Of a stretch of DNA of 64,000 bases, positions 1 through 11,529 are shown in pieces. Each line of letters opens with the position of its first letter. Within the stretch, counting starts at the first letter, position 1. The position numbers were made by a program, and so were the translations under genes. Under the pieces are notes generated by a model. It saw only the letters and a list, made by a program, of their open reading frames with translations. It searched no databases and had not been told where the DNA came from. Source of the stretch: Lamellibrachia columna (Eukaryota > Annelida > Polychaeta > Sabellida > Siboglinidae); NCBI GenBank assembly GCA_963662155.1, contig OY759273.1:30694036-30758035 (forward strand). The letters are read 5' to 3'.

Positions 1-263
1 AGTGTAGAATGTGTCTTCAACTTTAGCACTCTGCTGTCCTCCACTCGTTGTGACTATCCCGACAGTGTACTCTGTGCCGGCCGTAAGACCTGTGAATGTC
101 GCTGTTGTTGCATTTTTATTGGGTGTTTGTATTGAAGGTGTGCCGTCACCCTCCAATTTCACGGTGTAACCCTCCCACTCGCCGTCAGCAGGGGCTGCCC
201 ACTCGATTGTCAATGAAGATGTAGTAATGGTGGGCACGGCCAGATTCTCGACCGAATTTGGCA
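1..263 (-). CDS. FN3 domain exon (gene A, FN3 no. 6, truncated by one base at window edge)
   Basis: One complete fibronectin type III module without stop codons. It begins at an acceptor (TTACAG, then TGCCAAAT) with Val-Pro-Asn-Ser-Val-Glu-Asn-Leu, has the core Trp in LTIEWAAP, the strand C Tyr in EGYTVKLEG, and ends TAGTEYTVG...VEDTFYT. It belongs to the 'E' subtype (ADGEWEG, QQSAKVE) like exons 2210 and 4411. A sequon NAT lies in the middle. The donor base is just outside the window. Confidence 0.9.
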
Positions 264-985
264 CTGTAAGAAATATCCAAAACTTTACTACAGCATAGTA
301 AATAATGACACATTGTACATCAACAGTTAATACTTCGAGTATCAGCGTTATTAAAGTAACTCACCTGGGTGACCTGTGGTGTAGCTACACATATGAATAA
401 TGTGTTTGATATGAACACACTTTCATCCCGTGTTCCGCATTTGTGTATAGCCAGAAAGTCACATCAACGTGAGGAAGTATGTGTACATGCTTGATAAGTT
501 TGGTTGTGAACACCAGTTCACGTGCATGTAAGCTCACACCTAGTTATATTGGGTTGCCATGTTTTGTAAGCCTTTTCTTATTATTAATCCCATGACACAG
601 GTTAATATGATTTTAGCGTTGTGGCATTATTTGACGAATGATTTAATCGTTCTAATTTAACTTTAATCCCACCTCGACCTAGATTGTTACATTTTGAAAC
701 ACATACGTATTTCTTACTTTGAAAATCTCGTGTTATTCTTGGAATAACAGATACCAAATCAGAATTGCCTACCGTGAGGGCTATATATGAAAAACCTGCA
801 TGTTGTGTCCATCACAATTCTAAAATAAACAGTTGTTTAGTTAGTATGGCGTAAATTATGATGCGTGGAATAATGAACTGCAATCGCGTTCACTTACTAA
901 TCAAGAGTTTGTCTTCTACATTTGTATTCTCCACAATCCTTTAAAAAGACGAACAATATTTTACAAAGTCGTGTCATACACTTAC
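264..985 (-). other. Gene A intron with ghost exon end
   Basis: No coding exon is seen. The stretch 300-850 is unique, AT-rich and closely similar to 2520-3090, which shows that it belongs to the 2.2 kb tandem unit. A ghost of an FN3 exon end lies at 898-938. Confidence 0.7.
898..938 (-). pseudogene. Ghost of FN3 exon 3' end with intact donor
   Basis: On the minus strand this piece resembles the last 40 bases of the neighbouring FN3 exon (VEDTFYT, then the GTAAGTG donor): here it reads V-E-N-T-N-V-E-D-K before a second GTAAGTG. It sits 48 bases inside the intron, past the true donor. The host frame read through the first donor meets a stop at this ghost, so use of the second donor would give a truncated protein. 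Confidence 0.6.
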
Positions 986-1249
986 AAGTGTAGAATGTGT
1001 CTTCAACTTTAGTACTCTGCTGACCTCCACTCGTTGTGACTACCTCGACAGTATACTCTGTGCCAGCCGTCAGACCTGTGAATGTCGCTGTTGTTGCATT
1101 TTTGTTGGGTGTTTGAGATGAAGGTGCGCCGTTACCCTCCAGTTTCACGGTGTATCCCTCCCACCCGCCGTCGGCAGGAGCTGCCCACTCGATTGTCAAT
1201 GAAGATGTAGTCCTGGCGGGCAAGGACAGATTCTCGACCTCATTTGGCA
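986..1249 (-). CDS. FN3 domain exon (gene A, FN3 no. 5)
   Basis: A 264-bp phase 1-1 exon with acceptor CTTTCAG and donor GTAAGTG. It starts with PNEVENLSLPARTTSS and carries LTIEW, GYTVKLEG and TAGTEYTVEVVTTSG. This is the 'G' subtype (ADGGWEG, STKVE). It has the NAT sequon. The closest relative in the window is exon 3198, one 2.2 kb unit away. Confidence 0.92.
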
Positions 1250-1431
1250 CTGAAAGATATAACAAAAACATTAATGTTACAACAATATAATAAATAATGA
1301 CACAATATAGTACAACTCTTAATACAAATAACTTATGACTGGTGTTGGGTAGGTGTTACGGTAAACGTGCATTTTTCTTAATATAAATGTCAGCGCATGA
1401 ATAACGACGGTGCGGTTTGTGGTATAGTTTG

Positions 1432-1636
<205 letters not shown>

Positions 1637-1639
1637 TGT

Positions 1640-2209
1640 GCGTGTAAATGTTTGTCAGGTGTGTGAGTGTGTACATGTTTTCCAGTGTAAATACATTTCG
1701 TATCAACGAGAGAGAGTATGTGTGAATGCTTGATATGTATGCGTATGAACATCTGGGTTGTTTATATTGAGTTGCTATATTTTGTTAGCATTTTAATACG
1801 TTAATACAGTTGTAATGTTGTAGCATTATTTATTTTCGACGATTTAATCTCTCTAACTCAAGATTAATGCCATATCCAGTTAGATTGTTACACTGTCGAA
1901 TATATATGTATTTCTTATTTTGAAAATACTTTGTTATTGATGGAATAACATATAAACAAATATACGATTGCTTATCATAAGGGTTATATAATGAATAACC
2001 TACAAAATGTCAACTAGTCGAATTGTTTTGTGTCAGTCTCAATCCTAATGAAAACAGTGGTCTAATTAGTATTAAATAAATATGATGCGCGGAATAATTA
2101 ATTGCAATCGCCTAGGCTTACTACTGAAGAATTTGACTTCCACTTTTGGATTCTCCACAATCCACAGAAACACAAACACATACTCTAGAAAATCGCGTTA
2201 TGTACTTAC
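1640..2209. other. Gene A intron, duplicated unit
   Basis: Non-coding intron sequence that closely matches 3890-4410 and, more distantly, 63260-63590 in gene B. A ghost exon end lies at 2122-2162. Nothing else is seen. Confidence 0.65.
2122..2162 (-). pseudogene. Ghost of FN3 exon 3' end
   Basis: A minus-strand copy of an FN3 exon terminus followed by GTAAGCC, 47 bases beyond the donor of FN3 no. 4. It is more diverged than the ghost at 898. Confidence 0.5.
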
Positions 2210-2473
2210 TAGTGTAGAATGTATCTTCAACTTTAGCACTCTGCTGTCCTCCACTCGTTGTGATTACCCCGACAGTGTACTCTGTGCCAGCCGTCAGACC
2301 GGTGAATGTCACTGTTGTTGCATCTTTGTTGGGTGTTTGTGGTGAAGGTGCGTCGTCACCCTCCAGTTTCACCGTGTACCCCTCCCACTCGCCGTCAGCA
2401 GGGGCTGCCCACTCGACTGTCAAGGAAGATGTATTCCTGGTGGGCACTACCAGATTCTCGACCGCATTTGGCA
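2210..2473 (-). CDS. FN3 domain exon (gene A, FN3 no. 4)
   Basis: A 264-bp phase 1-1 exon, acceptor TCTCACAG, donor A|GTAAGTAC. 'E' subtype: PNAVENLVVPTRNTSSLTVE, then GEWEGYTVKLEGDDAPS and TAGTEYTVGVITTSG. The sequon N-T-S lies before strand B. It repeats exon 4411 almost residue for residue. Confidence 0.92.
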
Positions 2474-3197
2474 CTGTGAGAAATAACCAAAACTTTACTA
2501 CAGCATAGTAAATAATGACACAATGTAAGACTGTTAATACACATACTTCGCGTATCAACGTTATTAAAGTAACTCACCTGTGTGACATGTGTTGTCATGT
2601 GAATAATATGCTTGATATGAACACACTTTCATCACCTTTTCCGCGTTGGTGTATAGCCAAGAAAGGCATATACATCAACGTGAGGGAATACTTATGTGTG
2701 CATGCTTGATATGTTTGGTTGTGAACACCAGTTCTCGTGCATATAAGCTAACACCTATTTATATTGGGTTGCCATGTTTTGTTAACCTTTTCTTATTATT
2801 AATCCCATGACACAGGTTAATATGATTTCAGCGTTGTGACATTATTTGACGAATTATTTAATCGTTCTAATTTAACTTTAATCCCATCTCGAGCTACATT
2901 GTTACATTTTGAAACACATGCTTATTTCTTACTTTCAAAACAACTTGTTATTCTTGGAATAACAGAGATACCAAGTCAGGATTGCCTACCGTGAAGGCAA
3001 TATATGAAAAAGTCTGCATGTTGTATCAATCACAATTCTAAAATAAACAGTTGTTTAAATAGTATTGCGTATATTATGATGCGTGGAATAATGAACTGCA
3101 ATCGCGTTCACTTACTAGTGAAGAATTTGTCTTCTACTTTCGTATTTTCCACAATCCTCTAAAAAACATATTTTACAAAGTCGTGTCATACACTTAC
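2474..3197 (-). other. Gene A intron
   Basis: Matches 264-985 over most of its length, including the ghost exon end at 3116-3156. No other coding segment is seen. Confidence 0.65.
3116..3156 (-). pseudogene. Ghost of FN3 exon 3' end
   Basis: The clearest of the five ghosts. The minus strand reads E-N-T-K-V-E-D-K-F-F-T-S-K across a GTAAGTG donor, against S-T-K-V-E-D-T-F-Y-T-G-K at the true exon end. Confidence 0.65.
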
Positions 3198-3461
3198 CAG
3201 TGTAGAATGTGTCCTCAACTTTAGTACTCTGCTGACCTCCACTCATTGTGACTACCCCGACAGTGTACTCTGTGCCGGCCGTCAAACCTGTGAATGTCGC
3301 TGTTGTTGCATTTTTGTTGGGTGTTTGAGGTGAAGGTGCGCCGTTACCCTCCAGTTTCACGGTGTATCCCTCCCACCCTCCGTCGGCAGGGGCTGCCCAC
3401 TCGATTGTCAATAAAAATGTAGTCCTGGTGGGCACGGCCAGATTCTCGACCTCATTTGGCA
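3198..3461 (-). CDS. FN3 domain exon (gene A, FN3 no. 3)
   Basis: A 264-bp phase 1-1 exon, acceptor CTTTCAG, donor G|GTAAGTG. 'G' subtype with PNEVENLAVPTRTTF, ADGGWEGYTVKLEGNGAPS and TVGVVTMSGGQQST. NAT sequon kept. It is the tandem partner of exon 986. Confidence 0.92.
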
Positions 3462-3641
3462 CTGAAAGAAATAACCAAAACATTAATGTTACAACAATAT
3501 AATAAATAATGACACAATATAGTACATCTCTTAACACACATACCATATGACTTGTGTTGTGTGTGTGTTACGGTACACGTAAATTTTTCTTACTGTAAAT
3601 ATCAGCACATGAGTAACGACGGTGCGGTTGTGGTATAGTTT

Positions 3642-3882
<241 letters not shown>

Positions 3883-4328
3883 ATGTTTGTCATTGTAAAT
3901 ACATTTCGTATCAACGTGAGAGAGTATGTGTGCATGTTTAATATGTATGCGTATGAACACCTGGGTTGTTTATATTGAGTTGCCATATTTTGTTAGCATT
4001 TTAATACGTTAATACAGTTGCAATGTTGTAGCATTATTTTTTTCGACGATTTAATCTCTCTAACTCAAGATTAATGCCATATCCATTTAGATTGTTACAC
4101 TGTCGAACATATACGTATTTCTTATTTTGAAAAGCCTTTGTTATTGATGGAATAACATATAAACAAAGCTACGATTGCTTAGCGTGAGGGTTATATACGG
4201 AATAACCTACAAAATGTCAACAAGTCGAATTTTGTTGTGTCAGTCTCAATCCTAATGGAAACAGTTGTCTAATTAGTATTCAATAAATTTGATGCGTGGA
4301 ATAATTAATTGCAATCGCCTAGGCTTAC

Positions 4329-4369
4329 TAGTGAAGAGTTCGACTTCCACTTTTGGATTCTCCACAATC
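4329..4369 (-). pseudogene. Ghost of FN3 exon 3' end
   Basis: Fourth ghost in gene A, 41 bases past the donor of FN3 no. 2, followed by GTAAGCC. It is diverged but lines up with the ghost at 2122. Confidence 0.5.
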
Positions 4370-4410
4370 CACAAAAAGACATACTCTATAAAATCGCGTT
4401 ATGTACTTAC

Positions 4411-4674
4411 TAGTGTAGAATGTGTCTTCAACTTTAGCACTCTGCTGTCCTCCACTCGTTGTGATTACCCCAACAGTGTACTCTGTGCCAGCCGTCAGAC
4501 CGGTGAATGTCGCTGTTGTTACATCTTTGTCGAGTGTTTGTGTTGAAGGTGCGCCTTCACCCTCAAGTTTCACCGTGTACCCCTCCCACTCGCCGTCAGC
4601 AGGGGCTGCCCACTCGACTGTCAAGGAAGATGTATTCCTGGTGGGCACGACCAGATTCTCGACCGCATATGGCA
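4411..4674 (-). CDS. FN3 domain exon (gene A, FN3 no. 2)
   Basis: A 264-bp phase 1-1 exon, acceptor TCTTACAG, donor A|GTAAGTAC. 'E' subtype: PYAVENLVVPTRNTSS, GEWEGYTVKLEGEGAPS, TEYTVGVITTSGGQQSAKVE. The usual NAT sequon is lost (DVTT). It is the last member of the 2.2 kb tandem series. Confidence 0.92.
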
Positions 4675-5835
4675 CTGTAAGAAATAACCAAAAACGTTAC
4701 TACGACATAGTAAATAATCATACAATTTACATCAACTGTTAATACACATACTTCGAGTATCAACGTTATTAAAGTAACTGACGTTGTTTACTTATGTTGC
4801 AGAGACCTGTGATTAAAATGGTTTAAATTAACAACATCTCATTATCTGTCCCGCATTTGATTCTACAATAAATGCGTTATTACTATTTTTATTTGAGGGG
4901 AGCGTTCGTCATGTTTTCAGACGGTATCAAAGTATATTTTAATTTTATTATTCATGTAAATGAGTCGTTTTTGCTTAACCTCTTTAGCCTCTTTTTGCCT
5001 AGCCCTTTAAACTTTGGCATGCGTCCCTTTTGCTCGTGCTGTTGGCACATATGGTGATACTGTATTAAAGTATTGGTTTGTTTTAATTTCAAATTATATT
5101 TATTTTACGTTGTATTTTTTACAACCAATCATGTGATTATTTTTTTGTGTATGTTGTGTATCTCGTTAACTCGAAGACCACTGATCAATTATATTTAAAA
5201 TTCATAGCGTATGTATATAGAACAAAATTGATACATATGTGCAGTTTTGTATCTGTTTCAATTGTATTGATTGGCTATTCGTCAATTAAACGATAACATA
5301 ACCATCTAATTTGCATTTGGTATTGATGATCATTCCCTTCTTCTCAAGCGAAGTTCCATTGATGTAACGTTTGATGTATACCTGACCTTTTGGCTTTGAA
5401 ACCTCATGCATATTTATTTGATTTCCTATTGTATTGTCAGTCAAACAAAGCCAACATTGGCCCATGCATGGCAACACGTATTTATGCTACAGTTGTCTCA
5501 GCGCTCCATTTAGGACATCGCAAAAATTTTCGTCTTTGTTCAGATATGTAATATTTGACTACATTAAGTAACATGCATAGTCTGTTCCATAAAAGAATGT
5601 GTACTGTTGCTTAAATCGTCGAAAGAAGTGACTTTACCATTTGATCGGATAAGTTGCGAACGTGTAAACAGTCTTATGTAACAAAAGACATAGGCGGATT
5701 ACACTTAATAAAGTTTTGTTCGGTCGAACAAACACATAATGACATATCACCAAAATGGTTTTGCTTCAATTGTTTAGTTATTATTGTCTAAATAGTGATT
5801 TGTGGACATGACTAATTACAATAGCTTTTACTTAC
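4675..5835 (-). other. Gene A intron, no coding signal seen
   Basis: The first 120 bases still match the duplicated unit (compare 2474-2580). Similarity then stops, which marks the right edge of the 2.2 kb tandem block near 4.79 kb. The rest is AT-rich, and the open frames in it have no splice signals or recognisable domain. Confidence 0.6.
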
Positions 5836-6102
5836 GGGTGTACAATGTGTCTTCCTCTTCTGCACTCAGTCGCTCTCCATTCAGAGTGACCACACTAACA
5901 TTATATCCTCTACCTGCATGAAGACCTGTGATTTCTAGTGTTGTTGTGTCTTTGTCAGTAGTCCTTGTGTGAACTGTGGAACTCCCCAGTGCTACATTGA
6001 CACTGTACCCTGTCAAGACACCGTCACCCGGAGCAGTCCACTTGAAAGTCAGTGAACTCTCAGTACTGGAAAGCACTACTAGATTCTGAGGAGAATTCGG
6101 CA
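5836..6102 (-). CDS. FN3 domain exon (gene A, FN3 no. 1, the first after the lectin domains)
   Basis: A 267-bp phase 1-1 exon, acceptor TTTTCAG, donor C|GTAAGTAA. The sequence PNSPQNLVVLSSTESSLTFK, then W-T-A-P-G-D-G, LTGYSVNV and LHAGRGYNVSVVTLNGE, is a normal FN3 fold but well diverged from the other five. It has an N-V-S sequon. It probably represents the older single FN3 next to the FTP module. Confidence 0.88.
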
Positions 6103-7124
6103 CTGAAAAGATACACGATATATCAACATCTATAGCTTTACTGTAAAGTAGTATGTAGCTGTATATGTCGGTCTGTCGGTCTGTTTGTCTGTCATTCTGT
6201 TCGCTCATATCTCCGTCAGTTTCAATGAACAGGGCTGACATTTTCTAGATGTACTCGGGGATGGTTCGAACATTAAAATAAAATCGAAATTTCGACCGGA
6301 TGTGAGGATATTTCTATGGAATCTATGTGGACGTTTGACCAAGATAAGGTAGATAATAGATAGTTTGTAGTTACGTACAACTGTTAGCAAAGCTATGCAT
6401 TATTTTCTACGATTGTTCCGAGTTACGTGATCTACGTCAAACGTTCACATGCGTTTTGAGGCATGAAGTTGTATCCATCATTGACATTGGCATTGCCCTA
6501 CCAAAACATGACTGGGTGCTGTAATGAGTCATAAGATCGTGCAGTGGCTGCCTTTTATCCCTTCAATGCCGGCATTTCGGCTAGTTACTGACAAAAGAAA
6601 AATTAAGACAAATACTACAATTAAAAAGACGTGTGAATCAAGCGATTGAGCGACCACCGAAGTAAAACGTTATTTGTTTGTTGTAGTGTCAAAGACTATT
6701 GCAGTGTGCCTAGTTGTTTGTAGTATTGTTTTACGAGGTACAATGTTTAGCTTTGTTTGCGTGACGGTACTCATTAAAACATTCGCCATATGGTGAACAA
6801 AGAATGCTTTACGAAGGTAGTTTTCTTGTCTATAATATGGCCTCTCCGATTGTTCTCAGTTAGTTGAGGCTTCATGTATTTGATGTTTTCTTTTGATTTT
6901 GATGTTATTATCATACGCTTATGTATGAGACAATGGTATGTCAAATATTTCGAGAACAGCCAGATCTTATTAAAATCACAAACTCTAAGTAATAGCGGAA
7001 ACTGTATGCATATATGTTATTTGCTTGATATACTTGTGTATTAATTGTGTTGAGGTATATGCGCATGTATGCATGCGTGTGTATGTGCATGACATAGAGA
7101 GTATAACAGACAACAACTACTTAC
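6103..7124 (-). other. Gene A intron, no coding signal seen
   Basis: AT-rich sequence with short GTCTGT repeats near 6170-6200. I see no exon, RNA gene or recognisable element. Confidence 0.5.
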
Positions 7125-7361
7125 ATACAAAAACCTCCACTTCGCACAAGTAGAGCTTAGAGTACGACCCTTTATACAGAATAAACAGGTAACGGCCGGA
7201 TACGTCTGTGGATGTACAGTTGAAAGTCTCCGTTGTTGACAACGGTATGGCGTCGGTCTTAGTGATGCATACGTGATATTCCGAAGATTGCAAATCTGCC
7301 GGACTCGTGGTACTGGGGCTGACGTCAGTGGCGGCCACAATGAAGTTGGCAAGGGAGTTCT
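7125..7361 (-). CDS. FTP/F5-8C lectin domain 2, C-terminal half (gene A)
   Basis: A 237-bp phase 1-1 exon, acceptor TTTCCAG, donor T|GTAAGTAG. It reads NSLANFIVAATDVSP ... SEYHVCITKTDAIPLS ... FNCTSTDVSGRYLFILYKG and ends KLYLCEVEVFV. The Cys pair, GRY and LCEVEV are the hallmarks of the second half of fucolectin-tachylectin-pentraxin (FTP) domains, which fold like F5/8 type C. It joins exon 10861-11073 in frame (QDE-NSLANF). I do not see the usual fucose-binding Arg-x-Asp loop clearly, so the ligand is open. Confidence 0.88.
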
Positions 7362-7454
7362 CTGGAAACGTAGACGAAGTCAGTTGTAACGTTTCGCTTT
7401 GGAATGTGGTTATTGTTCAATATTTCAGCGATAGTAACGAGAAACAAAGATACT

Positions 7455-7660
7455 AACGAGACAGAAAGAGGGAGAGGGAGAGAACAGGGGGAAGAGAAAG
7501 AAGAGGGAGAAGAAGGAGAAGGGAGAGAATATGATGATAGAGAAGAGAGAGAAGAGGGAGAGATGAGAGAGAAGAGAGATGAGATAAGAAAGAGATGAGA
7601 GAGATAAGAGAGTGTAACTATATAGGTAGAATTAGGGAGAGAAGAGAAGGGAGAGGGATG
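7455..7660 (+). repeat. Polypurine (GA-rich) tract
   Basis: About 150-200 bases of nearly pure A/G on the plus strand. In the gene A transcript it is a long pyrimidine run that starts about 100 bases 5' of the acceptor of exon 7125-7361. It may form triplex DNA or bind pyrimidine-tract proteins; this is inference. Confidence 0.85.
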
Positions 7661-7894
7661 GAGAAAGATTAAAAAATGGTGGGTCTGTGATTACATTGAA
7701 TTGATGTATGGCGGCATGTGGTATCACTGATTGTCGCAGAGTTACATTTTAATAAGTTGCTCTGTTATGGTCCTTAACTGTAAATTTGCGGGATGGATTA
7801 AATCACTGGCTTCCTTCGTTTATTCTGTGATTCGCGTACTAACGTTGCAAATTCCTGTATATAGAAAGAACGTTGTGTGGAAGGAATGTATTTA

Positions 7895-8305
7895 GGCACT
7901 GCAAATGACGAAGACTACACGAATTACAAAGAGGCTCTTAATACAGCACCGATTCAAATCCAAAAGAAGCTGTGAGCAAACAAATAGCATGTAACATAGT
8001 CAATGACAGAAATAGTCTTCATGCATATGTAAGGAGTAAACAGAATGTGACAAGGTTGGAACACTATAAAACAGTGCTGTAAATATAATATCAGGGGTAC
8101 AAATTTCAGGAAGTTAAGTCAGACTATTTAGGAAATTAGTGAGTTTACCATCGGTTATTTCTAAATTATTAGAACAGTTATTTAAATACTAAATAATGGA
8201 TTTCTTCATTGCTAAGCATAAATTAAGTAGTAGGTAGTAGTATATATTGATATACGTATTGATAAACTAGAGAACATGGAGTAACGTTAGTGAAGGAACA
8301 GTTAC
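7895..8305 (+). mobile_element. LINE family X fragment, 5' part of a split copy
   Basis: Collinear with 14630-16200 in pieces: the YTNYKEALNTA-like block near 7915, the YVRSKQNV-like block near 8030 and the GGAGTAACGTTAGTGAAGG block near 8280 match the second FTP intron. Many stops; a relic. It continues at 10590 after the RTE insertion. Family X looks like a jockey/CR1-type non-LTR element. Confidence 0.6.
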
Positions 8306-8309
8306 TTAT

Positions 8310-10590
8310 CCTATTTATGCCGTGTGGCACATAAGGCTCGCACGAGATCTCGCCAGACCCCTTTGTCTTGGGCTCTCCTTGCTGCGGTGCCCCAGGTTAA
8401 CCCAGCAACCTTCAATTCTTATTCCATTGTTCGTCGCCACACTGTTTCGGCCTGCCTCTTTTTCTGTTTCTTTCTGGCGTCCAGGTCAGCGCTGTTTTTG
8501 CTAACAATTCGTTGTTCATCCTGTAGACATGACCAAGCCATGTCCACCTTCTTTTTTTAGGATGAGGTAGATGTTTTTTTTGTTGCTTGATGGAGTCTAG
8601 TTTAGGAGATGGTCCGTACTCTTTCAGTGTCTTCCTTAGGAATGTATATTGGTGTCTTGTCGTGACTTGCGCTAGCACTCTGTCACACAGAGGACATTGC
8701 TCCGGTAGATTCTGAGTTTGGTCTTTTCGGGGTATACTGAGGATTTCCGTAGCAGCTGTAGATTGCACATGCTGACCTGGCTTTTCCCAATCGCGTTTTG
8801 ATGTCTTGTTCTGCACCTCTTTGGACACTGATGTTACCCAGGTAAGTTAACTTGTTGACGTACTCGAGTCGATGATCGTTGATCACAATAGGTTGCTCTG
8901 TCAGTGTGCTGTTTGTTAATACTTTTGTCTTTTTTGCATTGACTGTGAGACCAATGGAACTGGCTTGTTGCTCTAAGTTTTTTGTTTTCCGCAGTACTTG
9001 GTCTCGAGGGTAAGAAGGCAGAGCGAGGTCATCTGTATATATTAGATGTTCGAATGAAGAGTAAAGGTCCAATCTGATACCAGTCCGATGTTGGTTGATC
9101 ATGTTTTTTGTTGCCTAGTCGATGGCTAGGGTGAATAGAAACGATGTCATGACACATCCTTGTCGGACGCCGGATTTCTCAGTGAATTTGGTTGTTGAGT
9201 TTCCGTCACTACAGGAGAAGTTCCTGGAGAAGATCTGGATGAGTTTTACCAGCTTTTCTGGAATTCCATAGTGCCTCATAATTTTCCAAAGGCTCTCCCT
9301 GTCCACACTGTCGAATGCTTTTTCAAAATCTACAACGTTGACAAATATTTTTCTCTGCCATTCATTGCATTGCTCTAGAATGTTCCGCAAAGTGAAGATG
9401 TGCTCGGTTGTTCCTCTTCCTTTTCTGAAACCTGCTTGTTCTGGGCGGAGAAGCTTGTCTACTATTGCTTTCATTCGGGTCATGATGATTTTTTAGAACA
9501 TTTGATTTGGTATGGAGAGTAGAGTAATTCCCCTCCAATTGCTGCAGTCTGCTAAGTTCGGTAATCTGATTATCCTCCCGTGTGTCCACTCATCAGACAT
9601 TTCTTCTTGTTTCCCCATATCTCCACAAAGAGGGGGTGTAGGATCTCTGCTGCAGTTTCTGGGTCAGTCTTGGAAACTTCTGCGCATAATGAATAAGTTC
9701 CTGGAGGTTTGTTGTTCCCCATAGTGGCTATTGCTGGTTTAATATCTGCTTTCTTTGGTGGGGGCGTTTCTATATCCAGGTCTCTTTCTGCAAGCTGGAT
9801 GTCTGCTGGGTGTTGTGCATTCGGTCTTTTTAGCGTTTCATTGAAGTGTTCTGTCCAACTTTGTTCTTGTTCATCTGTATTGGTCAGCAGCCTTCCGTCT
9901 TTGTCCATGACTTGGGGTTGAACCTTCCTCTAAATACTCCCTTTTGTCACTTCTAGCTGATTCCTTAACAAGTGGATTCAACTCATTGTATTGTATTAGC
10001 AATGTTTCTTTCAATCTTTTAGATTGACCGATTACTGATTTCAGTCGTTTTCTTTCTTGTATGCGCTCCCATGTTACAGTACTGTTCCACACTTTATGTT
10101 GCCGAGTTTTAGTGCCCAGTGTCTCTTTGCTGGTTTGATAATATGCTTTCTTGATGCTTTCCCACTTCTATTGAACTTGATCAGAAGTGGCTGTTTCTTC
10201 TGCCAATGCTTCAAAAATGCGATGTAGTTTAAATGTGAAGGCTCTTTAAGCAGGTGTACATTAAATTGTTCTTGGACTGTCTACTTACAGAAGCCTGTTC
10301 TTCTGAGCTTCAGCTTGATTGTTGCCTGCAGTAGACGATGATCACTGCCAACATCGGCGCCTCTTCTAACATGGACATCCAGTAATGATCTCCGCCACTT
10401 GCTGTTCATCACAATGTGGTCAATTTGGTTTTGGTCCCGTGCGTTTTGGGAAATCCAGGTCAGTTTGTGGATGTCTGTGTGCGAACATGGTTCCTCCTTT
10501 CATCATGTCATTCAAGCCACAAAAGTCACATAGCATCTCTCCATTCTCATTCATGGTGCCATATTCCTGATTGCCCATGGTTCGTTCTCT
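8310..10590 (-). mobile_element. RTE-like non-LTR retrotransposon, degenerate, inserted into LINE X
   Basis: Read on the minus strand. The end of an AP-type endonuclease lies at 10560-10290 (NQIDH, a GADVGSDHRLL block). A linker with GNNKPPGTYSL follows near 9710. The reverse transcriptase has PEQAGFRKGRGTTEHI and DFEKAFDSVDR near 9420-9300, SGVRQGC near 9165 and the catalytic box as YTDD at about 9039-9028. The C-terminus has RRRWTWLGHV-like and RKRGRPKQ blocks near 8550-8430. The N-terminal endonuclease is missing (5' truncation) and frameshifts break the frame at about 9100 and 9490, so it is inactive. Family assignment is from motif memory. Confidence 0.85.
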
Positions 10591-10857
10591 TCAGATCAGA
10601 TATAAGAAAATATTCATTCTCACTTTATTTAATCAGATAACCATCAGATAAATTAATGAAACCAATGTTCAACTGATTGTGTAAATGCTAGCAGGGTCAA
10701 TATGTTAATAATTATAATTTTTTTTACAAACATTTCAAAAGGGTTTATCTATTAATAATGGCTAAACTCTCGATAAACCAATGATTTCCTTGCCAACGTA
10801 CCACATGGGTTCTTTTGTTCTGCTTTGGATGGCAATGTTATTAAATCACGTTTAACT
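10590..10857 (+). mobile_element. LINE family X, 3' end of the split copy
   Basis: Matches 16180-16440: the CAGATAAATTAATG region, GTGTAAATGCTAGCAG, ACTCTCGATAAACCAATG and CATGGGT...GATGGCAATGTTATTAAAT. It ends three bases before the donor of exon 10861-11073. Confidence 0.7.
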
Positions 10858-10860
10858 TAC

Positions 10861-11073
10861 CATCTTGTTCACGTTGCGAAATGGAGACTTCCTTAATATT
10901 AAAGACAGCCCCCAAATCGACCGCCCACCAAGGTCGCGGGGTTGCCATCATGTAACTGCAGCTGCCGCCAACAACCATGTCGTGTTGTCTATTGCCATCG
11001 ACTACTAAAGACGGGCTGAGTGATTGGATGCTGGATTGGAACGCCGGTCTGCCTAGTGCTGCATTTATTTGCG
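10861..11073 (-). CDS. FTP/F5-8C lectin domain 2, N-terminal half (gene A)
   Basis: A 213-bp phase 1-1 exon, acceptor GTTTCAG, donor G|GTAAGTTA. It reads [20 protein letters not shown], then [36 protein letters not shown]. The N-A-A-L-x-R-P-A-F-Q-S-S start, V-D-G-N and W-W-x-V-D-L-G are standard for the first half of FTP domains. It pairs with exon 7125-7361; the 3.5 kb intron between them holds LINE X and the RTE element. Confidence 0.9.
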
Positions 11074-11086
11074 CTGAAACAAAAAA

Positions 11087-11484
<398 letters not shown>

Positions 11485-11529
11485 CATGTATATATATATA
11501 TATGTGTGTACATATATATACACCAACTG

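Noticed and set aside
2082..2508. Plus-strand open frames opposite FN3 exons (also 4289-4742, 60266-60685, 61128-61434, 62608-62934, 63640-63888)
   Set aside because: Antisense shadows; the minus strand carries the FN3 motifs and splice sites.
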